A stretch of 64,000 nt of DNA. Source: Syngnathus acus (Eukaryota > Chordata > Actinopteri > Syngnathiformes > Syngnathidae). The stretch is from positions 2,800,001-2,864,000 of the forward strand of contig NC_051106.1 in NCBI RefSeq assembly GCF_901709675.1. Reading direction: 5' to 3'. Under the pieces are notes generated by a model. It saw only the letters and a program-made list of their open reading frames with translations, made no database searches and had not been told where the DNA came from. The position numbers and the translations under genes were made by a program. Shown here one piece after another: positions 48,633 to 61,600 of the stretch. Within the stretch, counting starts at the first letter, position 1; every line of letters starts with the position of its first letter.

Positions 48633-48956
48633 CAGGGGTGACAAAGTCGTTTTTTTTCACGAGCCGTATTGTAGTCATAGCTTCTTTCGGAGGGCCATTA
48701 TGACAACCCAAATAAATGTATGAGCACCTCATATTATATACAGTAAAAGCTACAAAACAAACTGACAAATAACTCGTTTTCAAATCAGACGAGTAAAAAC
48801 TGGTCAAATATATAAAAAAAAAGAGATTATGAAAAGTGAAGACAATTTGCAATTCTAGTAATGACACGAATTTGATGCACAATTTGTCTTCGTGGGCCAC
48901 ATAAAATGATGTGGTGGGCCGTATCTGGCCCCCGGGCCTTGAGTTTGATACCTGTG
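48633..48956 (+). mobile_element. hAT non-autonomous element, copy 2 (324 bp)
   Basis: Starts CAGGGGTGACAAAGTC and ends GAGTTTGATACCTGTG, with perfect 8-bp duplications AGTTAATA at 48625-48632 and 48957-48964. The interior matches copy 1 (24211-24519) closely, including the segment AATGTATGAGCACCTCATAT. It lies in the short gap between the filip1 poly(A) signal and tmem30a. Confidence 0.9.
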
Positions 48957-48978
48957 AGTTAATACCTTGCTTCATAAC

Positions 48979-48981
<3 letters not shown>

Positions 48982-49067
<86 letters not shown>
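48982..49067 (+). repeat. (GA)n microsatellite, about 43 units
   Basis: A nearly uninterrupted 86-bp GA tract. It lies about 310 bp upstream of the tmem30a ATG and directly downstream of the hAT element's target duplication. Confidence 0.97.
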
Positions 49068-49071
<4 letters not shown>

Positions 49072-49147
49072 AAAAGTCAACACTATGTAAATACTGCAGC
49101 CAATAAATACTTTCCTGTCACTGACAGCATCAGTGGGCGTTCATTTG

Positions 49148-49155
49148 TGACGTCA
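49148..49155 (+). promoter_or_regulatory. tmem30a: CRE palindrome in the tmem30a promoter
   Basis: TGACGTCA lies 224 bp upstream of the tmem30a start, followed by a CpG-containing stretch (TTACGCGTCAAAG). The same palindrome occurs in the tfb1m promoter. Binding by CREB/ATF factors is inferred from the motif only. Confidence 0.45.
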
Positions 49156-49378
49156 CATTACGCGTCAAAGCCTATCGGCTTTGCTACTTCCTGTTTCTTG
49201 GTGTAAGATGGAACTCTTACAACCAAAAGAACCGATGCAATTCTGAGCAACTGTTTAGATTTCTAATCGGGATTTTTTAGGTTACCTTAAAATTACGTGT
49301 CTTGTTTTTCTTGTGGATCAGAACGGTGAGTGAGCGGCTGTCCACAACAGTATTATTTACTCAGAGCGGATTGCAACC

Positions 49379-51826
49379 ATGATGGCGTCGAGCTACAACG
49401 CTAAGGAAGAGGACGGCCATCACTCAGGGCCCTCTAATCATGGTGGCGCTGGGGCAGTTAAAAGCAAGAAACCGGACAATACTGCATTTAAACAACAAAG
49501 ACTACCTGCTTGGCAGCCCATCTTGACAGCTGGAACTGTACTCCCCGCTTTCTTCGTCATCGGTCTCATCTTCATCCCCATTGGCATCGGCCTGTATGTT
49601 ACGTCAAACAACATCAAGGAGTTTGAGGTTGGTCCAGCTTTTCTTACAACCTTCTTCTGGTCATTTTGTGACGTCCAGGCAGCTGTAGCGTCATTTAACC
49701 ACAATGTCATCGCAATCGGCCACGTAAGGCCAACAGAAAAGATCATAAATGCCGAGCATATGGCATGCTACTTTCGTTAGCTCGTTCGGTTGACACTACA
49801 ACATACAGTACAGAAAATGTCAACAACAAATTGATGTTGAGGTTCATTGTCAGAAAAAAAGCGGAAATGATGTCTTGTGCTTAATTAGATTCATGAATTC
49901 ATCTTTGTAAACAAGCTCAAGCTGTTCTATTTGTTTCCAGTTACAAAAGGTTAACAGTAGTAGTTAATGTCTTACCAAAGGAGCAGCCACATTGTTTCAT
50001 GAAAGCCTGAGTATAAACAATCATACACGTACCGATACAAATCAGAATTTTAAATATGCAGCTTTACATGCTCAGCAGGCTTGAGACTGACAATTTTCAA
50101 GCAGCTCAGTCTACACCAACTTCTTAAGTTGGTTTTAAGAGTATGTGACTTATTTGCACATTTCCTTTTTTTTGTTTTAGGATAGAGCAAGGCCATGTAT
50201 GCTGATTCAAAGATGTCTTAATTGGTGTATCATACGTAGTTTGGAGTCAAATGTACAGTGGCTTGAATTATATAGCATACAATCAATATAATTATTTGAA
50301 TTGCTATGCTTTTCATTTTCAGATTGATTACACCGGTGTGGACGTGTCAAGCCCATGCTATAACTGTGCAAAAAACTACAGCTGGGACAATCCGGCACCT
50401 TGCTTTTGCTCTGTGAATTTCACTTTGGAGCAGCCATTTGAGGTGTGTCCTACCTACCCGTACTCCTCATGCACTCTGCATACACTCAATGAATAATAAA
50501 TACACGTTTCAGTGCAATATTGATAGTATTGCTTGGTGAGTGACATTAAGTGCGGGGTGGACAGAAAATCTCCATTAGCATCCAATTTTAGCTCAAGTAA
50601 CGATTGATTACTCAAATTTTAGTGCAGGGGAGAAGTGACCAGAATCTACCTTTTAATCTTTACATCCAATAACAGTTTGTTTTTCCTCCCCTTCCAGAGC
50701 AACGTCTTTATGTACTATGGCTTATCAAACTTCTATCAGAATCACAGACGCTATGTGAAATCCAGGGATGACAGCCAACTGAATGGGGATCGTTCTGCTT
50801 TGACGGTATGGCTTTAAAGACGTTCCATTCCATTCTGCAGAGATGTTTATCAAATAATAAAACTGATTGCCTCATAGAATCCTAGCAAGGAATGTGAGCC
50901 TTACCGTACCAGCGAAGGCCAGCCCATTGCTCCTTGCGGGGCCATAGCCAACAGCCTCTTCAATGGTAAAAACAAAGGAGCAGTATGCCCGCAACACATA
51001 CTCTAAAAACAATCTATATGTTTTCTTTTGCAGACTCTTTGGTTCTATATCATATTGAATCCAATGGCACCAGAATTAGAATCCCCCTGGTAAAGAAAGG
51101 CATTGCTTGGTGGACAGACAAGCATGTGAAGTTTAGGAATCCTGGTGGGAATCCTAATCTTACCAATGCTTTTCAAGGTAATTCTATCAAGTACGGCATG
51201 AAAAGTCAAGCGTTTTTCTCCGCTCTCAATTGCTACAGGCGTACTATTTTGGTCGTTTTATTTCTCAGGTACTAACAAGCCGGTGAACTGGAGAAAGCCA
51301 GTGTTTGAGTTGGACCCGGATGACCGTGATAACAACGGCTTCATCAATGAGGACTTCATTGTGTGGATGCGCACAGCCGCCTTACCCACTTTCCGCAAGC
51401 TCTACAGGATCATCCAGAAGAAGTCGAGCGCAACCCCAACGCTAGCTAGCGGCAGATACACCTTGGACATCACCTACAGTATCCTTTTGTAGTCTGATCA
51501 GCACAGTTGCAAACATTAGCCAGTTTGCGTGTTGTAAGGTGGGTTAATATTATGTACTGCTGTGGGCCAAGTTTTCTTTTAATCTATTTTCCAAAAATCT
51601 CCAGTCACATTTCCTTCATGCGGTGTGATCAGATTACCCTGTCCTGAGCTTTGAAGGTCGCAAGCGAATGATCTTGAGCACCATCTCCTGGATGGGAGGG
51701 AAGAACCCATTCCTGGGCATCGCCTACATCACCGTGGGCTCCATTTGCTTCTCCCTGGGTGTGGTTCTGCTCATCATCCACCATAAATATGACTCACGCA
51801 ACAGTAGCGCAGATATTCAGAATTAG
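49379..51826 (+). CDS. tmem30a: CDC50A / TMEM30A, beta subunit of P4-ATPase lipid flippases, complete
   Basis: Seven exons: 49379-49627, 50323-50442, 50698-50805, 50878-50965, 51034-51177, 51269-51478 and 51633-51826 (TAG). All GT-AG junctions join in phase, giving 370 residues; human has 361. CDC50A is the obligate partner that carries P4-ATPases out of the endoplasmic reticulum and supports aminophospholipid flipping. Hallmarks are [20 protein letters not shown] and TM1 at about 46-68. The large glycosylated ectodomain has Cys pairs ([18 protein letters not shown]), [20 protein letters not shown] and [35 protein letters not shown] leads into TM2 near the C-terminus. Two adjacent ATGs exist (49379 and 49382); the first has A at -3 and is used here. 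The ATTAAA at 52731 marks the likely 3' end. Confidence 0.95.
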
Positions 51827-52730
51827 ATCCCGCCTGCCGAGCGTCCATTGTGGACTGCTTGACGGTTTTCGGCGCAAATACACTGGTCATCTGTAAACGT
51901 ATGTTTGTGCAAGAGCAGTCCCATATTGTCTGTATCAAAAGCTGTGTTTGGAAATAACAGAGTCTTGACTGCTTCAAGTTGGCTGCTGCGAATGTCATTT
52001 TGTGTTTTTATTTTTTTAAATGTGCTATTTATGTATATATCAAAGTATGTGTTGTATCTTAGCACAGCTTTGCGAATGGCTTAATTATTGAAGGGCATGT
52101 CTATTATATGTCAGCTTTTGTCCATGTCATGTATGACAAAATATCCTGCTAATGAATGTACTATTACATTGTATTGACCTCATACCTCTAGGTTTAAGAT
52201 GTTGAAAATGAGGAAAAAAAACTGTTCTCATTTTCTAGGTTTGAGGTGTTCAAAATGAGAAAAACCTTTTTCTGGTGCATCATCAAACTTGGTAAACATT
52301 GTTAGTAAGAAGTATGCCCTCATCATGACCAATTACAAATAATCTCAGCTCGCTTTCCACTTTTCATAAATGTACAAAAACTGAATCTGATTATTTATGC
52401 ATGCAACAAACTTACACTCCATTGTTAAATGACTCGAGTTTTCTGTGTGGTTGATAAATGGTAAGGGTTGTTCTGTTAAATTACATTGCACAATTATATC
52501 AGTGTTGACCAAATGATTTGCACTTAACCTTTATTTTGTCCAAAGTTCGGCTTAGTTAGGCTCCAGCTCATCCTGAATAAGATTAAATGGTAAAAAAAAG
52601 AATAGCGGTGCGACCTGACCTCACGCTCACACCTTTCAGAATTTCCACCTGTTTTAGTACACTTTTGTTAAAATGTGGAGTCTTTTGTGAAATTGAAATG
52701 AGTGGGCTTTTACAAGGTTAACAGATTCCA

Positions 52731-52736
52731 ATTAAA
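52731..52736 (+). terminator. tmem30a: tmem30a polyadenylation signal
   Basis: ATTAAA is followed by a GT-rich stretch (TTGTCAATGTCTGGGGTTTT), giving a 3' untranslated region of about 0.9 kb. Confidence 0.5.
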
Positions 52737-52759
52737 GAATTTGTCAATGTCTGGGGTTT

Positions 52760-54420
52760 TGTATTTTATTTCCACATTCCACTATTTCATCTATTCACAA
52801 GTGCGGTTGCTGCAGGATTAAGATAGACAATTTTATTTTCAAATGTGAATAAAATCACTAGGGGCAAACCTGTAACCCTGACTAGATGAATGATAGTCAC
52901 TCAGCTATTATTGAGTATACTGTACTTGGTTTGTAGACTGCTCATAAATGTTTACCACACATGGTAATATTGGAAGTTATATTGTTTATAATTGTTTTGC
53001 ATCTTGAAGAAATTCTTTCATATTGGGCGTTTGCTGTAAATCTATTGTCTTTGTAATAACAGCAATTGGCCAGCAGATGTCCCTATTTTGCATATATTGG
53101 AAACTTTGTTGGAAACTTCTGCGCTGTCAATTTTTCAATCTAAACAGTTACTGAGCCATTGCAACCAATCCAGTCGTTAAAGTTAACTCAAAATTAGGTA
53201 GCCTAGTTAAAAACATATTGGGATATTAGTCATAGTAGGCTACCCAATGGGCTTGCTATAAGAGAGGTCACTGCAAGGATGACTTTTGTTTACAACACTT
53301 CTCATAAAACAAAAGCACTATATGCAATTAATGTGTCCCTTTATCAATTTCTCCGGCTTCCTCCGTAAAAGCATGGATGCGTTAGGTGAAAACTCTTAAT
53401 TGCCAAAAAGTGTGAATACAAGTGTGCTTGTGTGTGCCCTGTGGATTTCCAAAACGTGCTGTACCATGTTATAAATGGTAATCGTCACCATCAAGTCTTC
53501 CAAAGCTTTGAAGGCACCATCAAGTTACAGACAAGGGTACAGTGCAAACTCTTTCTACATTTTTGAAATATTTTCCTGTAAATTTGGGTGGTGCGAGTTA
53601 ATAGTTAATAACACTGGCGAGTATGTGTTTTATGTTGAACCAGCTTTCACTCTTTAATCCTGTTTGAACAGGATGGCAGTACTTATTCATCAGAAGGGTG
53701 GATCAAATATCTGATCCACAAAACTCCCTAAGTGAGACTTGATGGGTCATGTCTGATAAGAAGAAAAGACAAGGAAAAAAACACACACATTTAAAGTCCA
53801 ATTTGTAATCAGATCCCAAATCTGATGTATCAAATGAAAACACCAAATCCTCCAATCAACCCTTTGCCCAATCTTACACACAGTACACCAAAATCATTCT
53901 AGTACTCCATCTTATTCCCTCTTGCCATTAAAACGACACACATCATCTTTCTGTATTTTATGTTTGTAAAAAAAAACTGTTAAAAATTCATGCTAAAGCT
54001 GTATTTTTGCATGTAGAAAATTCCTCCAGCAATTCTCATGCAGTTTTCAGTTTTGAGCTCCAGAGAGCACCAAAGAACAACCAGTCAGTAACACAATACG
54101 GGAACGGCGCCTGATGAAGTCCTTGAACTTTTCTTAAATACACTGACATTTTCAAAAATGTCCAAATTTCTGTGAAACCCAAATAATGAGCTAAACGCTC
54201 TTCATTTGATGACATCAGTGTTGATGCTTAAAAGCATTCTGACCATATTAGGTTCAGGCAATGAATCACAAGGAGCCTGTCGGTTTCTTTCCCCAGAGCA
54301 AACAATTTGACTCATCACTTGATACATATCCAAATAAATTGTATTTCTTAGTTCGCACAACCCCCGCAGTGTCGTCTGGCCAAACTACTGTGAGGTCACG
54401 TTGGCGCTGGAAACTCAATA
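52760..54420. other. intergenic gap between tmem30a and col12a1
   Basis: No exon was recognised. In human, COX7A2 lies between these two genes; I looked for its conserved segments on both strands and saw none. The sequence is AT-rich and unique-looking. Confidence 0.55.
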
Positions 54421-54430
54421 AACCGCCAGA

Positions 54431-54741
54431 CCAATGGAATTTGAAGGAAAAAATGTAATTTCCAAGGAACCGCGTGGTCCCAGCAGGGGGACATATATCA
54501 AGTAACAGGCGGGGGAAAGTCGTCAGAGAGCAAAATTATGGTAAATTGAGAGTTGGGAACTGCCCCCCTATTAAGAAGCCGGTGGTGGAGAGAATCTTCC
54601 CACTTGGAAGGAAGTTTTTCCTCCTTGGACATCTGCTGGTGGAGCGCGCAGGAGGCAGAGAGGAAAGAAGGTGCGCACAAGGAGGCTTCACCCAAGGCAC
54701 ATTCGAATTCTCATCTTTTCATCTTTTGGCTTCTTCAATAG
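54431..54741 (+). promoter_or_regulatory. col12a1: col12a1 promoter elements and 5' untranslated exon
   Basis: A CCAAT box is at 54431-54435 and a TATA-like CATATAT at 54492-54498. A leader of about 220 bp ends at a strong donor (CAATAG then GTGAGC, exon end 54741). The matching acceptor TATCCAG precedes 55636, 36 bases before the col12a1 ATG. The start site, about 54520, is inferred from the TATA spacing. Confidence 0.5.
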
Positions 54742-54819
54742 GTGAGCCGTCCAACTTTATACTTTTATTGACTTTTTCGACAGTTAATTGACTGATAGAG
54801 TTCTCGTTTTTTTTCCATT

Positions 54820-55040
<221 letters not shown>

Positions 55041-55643
55041 GTCATGGACAGCTATAATTTACGATTATCGAATCTTTTGTAGATGAAAAATAGAAGAAGG
55101 GCCAAATTAGTGATTTGGCCCCTCAAAGTTAACAGTTAAATTGATTTTGAGGCAGCAAAATGTATCCTGCATGTTTATTTTGTGTACATTTCTATCCAAT
55201 TTAAAAAAAGATATATTGTACAACAAATACTACCAGTCTATTAATTTAACGCTGATGCATCTGTGATAACCACCAAGAGGATCGTACATAATTGAAGACT
55301 ACTGCCCATTGGTGTAGATGGGGTTTTTGTTTTTTGTCAATTTATGGCAGCTGGGCTGCAGCTTTTAAATTCAACTGAAGACTTCCGGTGTTTTAAGTAA
55401 AGTGGTTTAAGACCTTCAAATTAATAAACGGCACATCTCATGAATATCTTAACTCTCGAGTCTTTGGCTGCATCCTTTGTGCTAATAACCTGCAGCTGAC
55501 TGTTTATACCAAACTACTTCCATTCTTGACCGCTTTAAGCAGCTAATTAAATACATCCATAGCATGCAATATATAAACGCAACACACGGGGCGCTGTTGC
55601 CCTAGACTAACTCTAAATCCCTGGCTCTTATCCAGACCCATTG

Positions 55644-55655
55644 ATGCCCTGCTAA
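55644..55655 (+). promoter_or_regulatory. col12a1: mini upstream open frame in the col12a1 leader
   Basis: ATG-CCC-TGC-TAA, a three-codon frame ending 16 bases before the main ATG at 55672. It lies within the exon whose acceptor is at 55634-55635. It could dampen initiation at the main start, but this is inference. Confidence 0.45.
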
Positions 55656-55671
55656 CCCCCAAGGTCTAAAA

Positions 55672-58600
55672 ATGAAGAAAGGGCTGTGTCTGGCCACAGC
55701 TGCCTTGTTTGCAGCTCTGATATCCTCCATCGATGCTCAAGGTAAACCAAGCACACCCGTCAGTCACTCGAATGAGACACACTTTACCCTTTCTCTCTCT
55801 TTTACTCCTCCCTCTCTTCTTATCTCCAGTTGTTAGTGTTGCAAGGAGATAGATCTTTATTTGAATGTCATTGATTATATGACAATGTGTAACGGTGAAG
55901 TCAATAAAGTTGTTGTTATTCTATGTGTATGCTTGACTGCGTGACCCACGGCTATTATTTAAATGCCGTGACTCAATATTGAATCACATTAAGGCTGCGA
56001 TTCAAATGATTTTTAACTATTCATAGCAAATGTTACAATATGGCAAATAGTAGCAAATCAACAGCAAAAAAAAAAATGTATTCCATTTCCAACTTGTAAT
56101 TAAATGTCTTAAAACAGCAGGGCAAACACTGATGTCATCAGATTTTATTGCTTAGTGCTTCACCATTAAATATCTTTGTATGTCTGCTATTTTCCATGGT
56201 GACATTTGCTGAATCCTAATAGGACACTGGAAAAAATGATTAGACACTAGTAAAATCAGTAACGCTCAGTGGATTAAAGTCATCATATAATGTTGAAAAT
56301 TAATCAGTATGGTTTACAAAACATCAAGCTCGACTAACCATCACGATTTTATTTCAATTTATTAAACTGCATTGATGATAGAAATTAGATGTGACATTTA
56401 TTCTGTGTAAAGTTAGATTATGAATGGTATTTTCCTGTACACGCAATGTAATTCGTTATTGGATGTGAAGTTCGACAACGAAAAGTAACTTACGACTCAA
56501 ATACGTTATCAAAAAGTTCGTCAAATATGGTATGGAAAACGTTGTCATTTTTTCCTTCCCTATAAAGCTTTCTGGCAGCGTGAGTGGAGTCTAAGCTCTC
56601 TTCTCATATATCACCACTGCACGAATGGAAAGATGAAATAGGAGAATAGCAAATGAATCCTCAGACAGCAATGAGACAAACAAAGAGCCTTTCTTGACCT
56701 CCTTTGCGGGCTTTTACAAAAACGCTGACTTTGCGAAATGTATGGAAAACGAATATGCGGTAATGTTTAATGTCAGCACATGTTGCTGAATGACTTTGGC
56801 ATTTTCCCCTGCCTCCATGGGAGGGTCGTTGTTCCTTCCCCTTCTCCCTGGTCTCCCTTTCTGGCAGTAGCTCAAACCAGGGTGGCTGGCTGCCTGGAGA
56901 CTGAGGTTACTCAGAGAACAGTAGCCAGACTCAGAGCGGGTGTCCTTTATTAGAAACTGATGGGACAGAACGCCAACAGCCACAAGTTCCTAAAAACACA
57001 CCAGAGACCACCTTTGGTCCTCAAGTGTATTTAAACTCCAGGAAAAGAAACTATATACATCAACTGAAGACTTCCCTAAACAATTTTTATTGAGCCATTT
57101 CCTGAACACACACACACACATTATTCACACCTTCATACCATTGTTGGAGCAGTGAACTCGTGGAGAATTGAGTGCCGACACGTTCCATCGGGGCTCCTTG
57201 AGTTTATAAGACAGGTTGGTGATCCTCCAATCCCAGTTTTTTACCTATTTGATGACCTCCTGTTCATCATCTGCCTTTGCATTCAGTGTATACCCAAACT
57301 ATGGCTTCCTTCCCCAAAATGTATTTTACAATGATATCCATGGAAAACTCTTATTAATAGCTACCATGCGGTCTCGTGTAGAAACGCTCTCCTGATTTCT
57401 AAAATTGTTTGCATGTTTATTTGTTTTAAATTAGTCATATTACTCCAGTACAGATAGTTTTAATAAGTAATTCTAGTTTATTGATGATGATTTATTTACT
57501 CACTCACCGCCATATTGGCACATATCTGATATTAATTATAAGATAAGCCGTTGTTTATAAAGACAGCTAATGTGAATGCCAGATTAAATATTAAGCACTT
57601 TGAGAGGAATTTTACGCATGCAAATTTTCATAGACTCTTAATACTCGTTTATTAACAGTGAACTACATCGTAGGTTTTTAGTTTGGGAATATCATTGTAA
57701 AATATATTTGTCATCTGTCTGTGTGGCCCCAACTGTACATGGAGAAGCAAGTCCATCAAAGTTGTCAAGCTGAACAACTTTCACATGTACATGATGCATG
57801 ATCCGAAAATTGCCTTCTTTCCCAATATACTGTATGTCCTTTAATTTTTTTTTTAGACTATGTATATATTGCACATGTAAAAAACATGTTGATGCTGATG
57901 TGGAAAAAGTACACAAGAGTCTCATGTGACAAATTGTGTATTCTTTTTTAAAAGGTTTGCAATGGATATGTGCCACTGGTTTTTTGAACCAAATAAACAA
58001 AATGGAATATGTTTATATACTGTGTGTATATAAAACATATAGTGTTCAATTGCATTTAGACTTCAGTATGGCATCTTGAGTTCCATTGTATAATCAGTAA
58101 CTTGTAGTTGAGTTGTGTTTTTGTCATGCTGGGATCAACGTTTGTGGTTTAAGTGGTCGTTGCATGCGTTGTGATGACTGCACTCAGCATGTTATTTGGA
58201 TGGTTCACGTTCATGTTTGCACTATGGTTATGTTTGAGTCGTGCACATGTTATGTTTGCCAGTGCTTGAGTTGTTGGCCTCCGTGGTTGGACAACTCAAA
58301 CAAATGCCATTTTTACTCCGAAATGGCTTCTCACACTGTTTCTGGTTGTTGTCACATTTCTGTACTTGTCACGTGACACATGGGCATCAATGCTTTGTGT
58401 CTATTTCCCAACAACGAAAAAAAGCTCACTTCAACCGTGAAGTGTTTGTCGTTGGGATTCATGTGAATGCTTGACTAGAAATTCCATCTTATATTTGATC
58501 AAAAATATTACCATTAACATACATAACTACTATAAGTAATTGTGTTTAATACTGAATCATCTGTTTTCCAGTGGATCCCCCCTCGGACTTGAACTTTAAA

Positions 58601-61600
58601 ATTCTAAATGAGAACACAGTGGAAATGTCTTGGGTAAGGCCCTCGACAAGAATAGAAGGCTTCAGAGTACAAATTACTTCAGAAGCAGGTGAGTAAAGAC
58701 CGCATACCTTGGGATCATTTAATCCGACAACACAACCTAACATTCGATTTGTTGTTTTATCTCTTATGCAGATGAACCAACAAGAGATTTCGCCCTTAAT
58801 TCTTATACTACGTCCACATCAATCACTAACCTGACCCCTGATTTGGACTACTCAGTGTCCATCAATTCCTATTATGGATCTGAGGAGAGTATTCCCATCT
58901 TTGGTCGACTCACAAGTAAGTGATTTTTTTGGGGAAAAGTGGATGCACCAACATATACCGTATTTTCCAGACTATAAGGCGCACCGGACTATAAGGCGCA
59001 CCATTAATGCATCATGTCAGATTTTTAATTCAAATCAAATCATTCTCCATTTTATCTTTTTTATTTCAACTTCAGACGCAACAAATTACTTTATAATCAC
59101 AAAATAATGATTCATAGTCTTTTTGATTCATGATTCATAGTCTTCAGCGGGCCACTTATGATTGATTTCATGACACAATGCTTCGGGCTAGTTCAGATTT
59201 AGGAATTTGGTCCACATATAAGGCGCACCGGACTATAAGGCGCACTGTCGGCTTATGAGAAAATTTTAGGATTTTAGGTGCGCCTTATAGTCCGGAAAAT
59301 ACGGTAGTACTGAATGTGCAAGCAGCTGGTTCTGATTGTGTTGACTTGTTTTTATGACGTGTTGATTTTCTTTGCCTGTTGAGAAAATATTGCAAGAGGA
59401 CCGAGACAACAATGGGTTCTGTTGACTGTCTAAGTGTTTCTGTCTTTCAGTCCAATCCAGTAACTCCACTGGACGAGTTCGAAGGCCACCGTCAGATGCA
59501 ATAAGTGAGTGTTTTTTTCAAGTGCCAACACAAATATTTTCAGCGCTTCTTCATCGTCTCGCTTCTTTCTCAAATCATGACAGTCGTCATTGTACGTTCC
59601 CCCCCCCGGAATAATTTTGTCATTTTAACTTCTGGGTAATGAGTGCATAACGTTCTTGACAGTGGTTGGGAAGGCATTGATTCCGTTAATTAACAGCAGT
59701 TGCCACATTACGCAAAAAAGGAAAAGAAGGCTTCAGGCTTCACGGTAGGAGACAAGGTTTCTTTTGTGCGTCATGGAGGGGGAAGAGAGCAGGAAGGGGA
59801 GGGTGACCCAGGAATGACACATTCATTGTACCCCGTAGAAAGCGGCAACGTCCGACAAAGTACGTCATAGGGATTTAAACATCTTGAACATCCCCCCACC
59901 TGTTGATTCTTTTGGAAACCACTTCCAGATTTCACTTTGACTTGTTCATAGCTAAGCACTCACTGTCTTTCACAGTACCAACATTTGGTCAGAGAATTTC
60001 TGATGAAAAAAAAGAAGGACACATTTGGAATGAATTAAACCAATTTGAATATCATGTGTACCTTCAAGATTGTCAGAAATTATAACAGGCAAACATTATT
60101 CTAACAGAAAATACAATCCACTACAAACAGCCATGCGGAATTTTAAAAAGTGAAGATTGCAGCTGGGACTTTTGGTAAATATTTGGTCCACACGGCTACT
60201 TCAGGGTGGAATGACTATACCAAACCCACTCTTTGGCACACACATATTTCCTTTGGTGTCAGGATCCACTTCGGAAGAAAATAGTCAGTTTAAAAATGTT
60301 TACACTAATTCCTAGGTTAGGTCAGTTTAAATTCTGCAATAAAACTCTGACACACTTCTACTCTTTGTTTCTACAGAGTGCTCAGTCAGTGCCATTGCAG
60401 ATTTGGTTTTTCTGGTTGACGGCTCATGGAGCGTGGGCAGAGACAACTTTAAGCACATCCGTAGTTTTATCGCTAGCCTGGCTGGAGCCTTTGACATCGG
60501 CGAGGATAAAACTCGAGTGGCAGTGGTACAATACAGTACGGATACTCGCACAGAGTTCCCTCTGACACGTTACACCAGGAGAGGAGATCTGATCCAAGCC
60601 ATCAACTCACTTCCATACAAGGGAGGAAATACGATGACAGGTGAGGAGCTCCTCAGTCAATTTCACATAAGAATGAAGTAAGACGAATACAGAATGTTCT
60701 TGATACCTTTGTCTTTAGGTGATGCCATTGAGTACTTGCTACAAAACATCTTTACCGAGGAAACTGGATCCAGGAAAGTTTTTCCAAAGATAGCCATGAT
60801 CATCACTGATGGAAAATCTCAGGATCCAGTGGAGGAGCATGCTAGAAGACTTAGGAATATTGGAGTGGAAATATTTGTCCTAGGTATGTGTTTCATAACG
60901 GGAATTTTTATTTTGCTCTCCCATGTGTCCTATCGGCATGTTCTTGGAAACTTCCTGACTTTCCACTCATGGTCCATTGTAAGAGTGATATCATAAATGA
61001 TTCATTTTTTTATTTCTCTTTATCCATCGCAGGTATCAAAGGTGCAGATGATGTTGAACTTAGAGAAATGGCTTCCACTCCGTACGACAAACATGTGTAC
61101 AATGTAGCCAATTTTGATATGATCCAAGATGTCGAGAGAAAGATCATCTCAGAAGTGTGCTCTGGTGTTGATGAGCAGCTCAGCGTTCTCGTTAGCGGTG
61201 AAGAAAGTAGGTCCCGCATTCTGCTTATAAAATGCAGTGCTGGAAAGTTATTGCAGTGTCCGAGTTGCTGATTTTTTTTTTTCGTCTGGTTCATAGTGGT
61301 GGAGCCGGCGTCCAACTTGCAAGTGACGGAAATTGCATCAAAGTCAATGAGGGTGACGTGGGATGCTTCACAGGGATATGTCACAGGATATAAGCTTGTC
61401 CTGGTTCCCATGTTGCCTGGCATTAGTCGTCAAGAATTGTACATAAGCGTGATGCAGAACTCCATCAATGTTCGTGATCTCGCTCCTGATACCGTGTACG
61501 AGATAAGCCTATATGCCCTCAAGGGTTTGACACCGAGTGAACCCGTCATGGTTACGGAGAAGACACAGCCCGTCAAAGTGAGAACAGGTGAGAAGATTTG

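Noticed and set aside
48595-49206. Open frames made of Ser-Leu or Glu-Arg dipeptides
   Set aside because: They are translations of the (GA)n microsatellite and the adjoining hAT element, not a protein gene.
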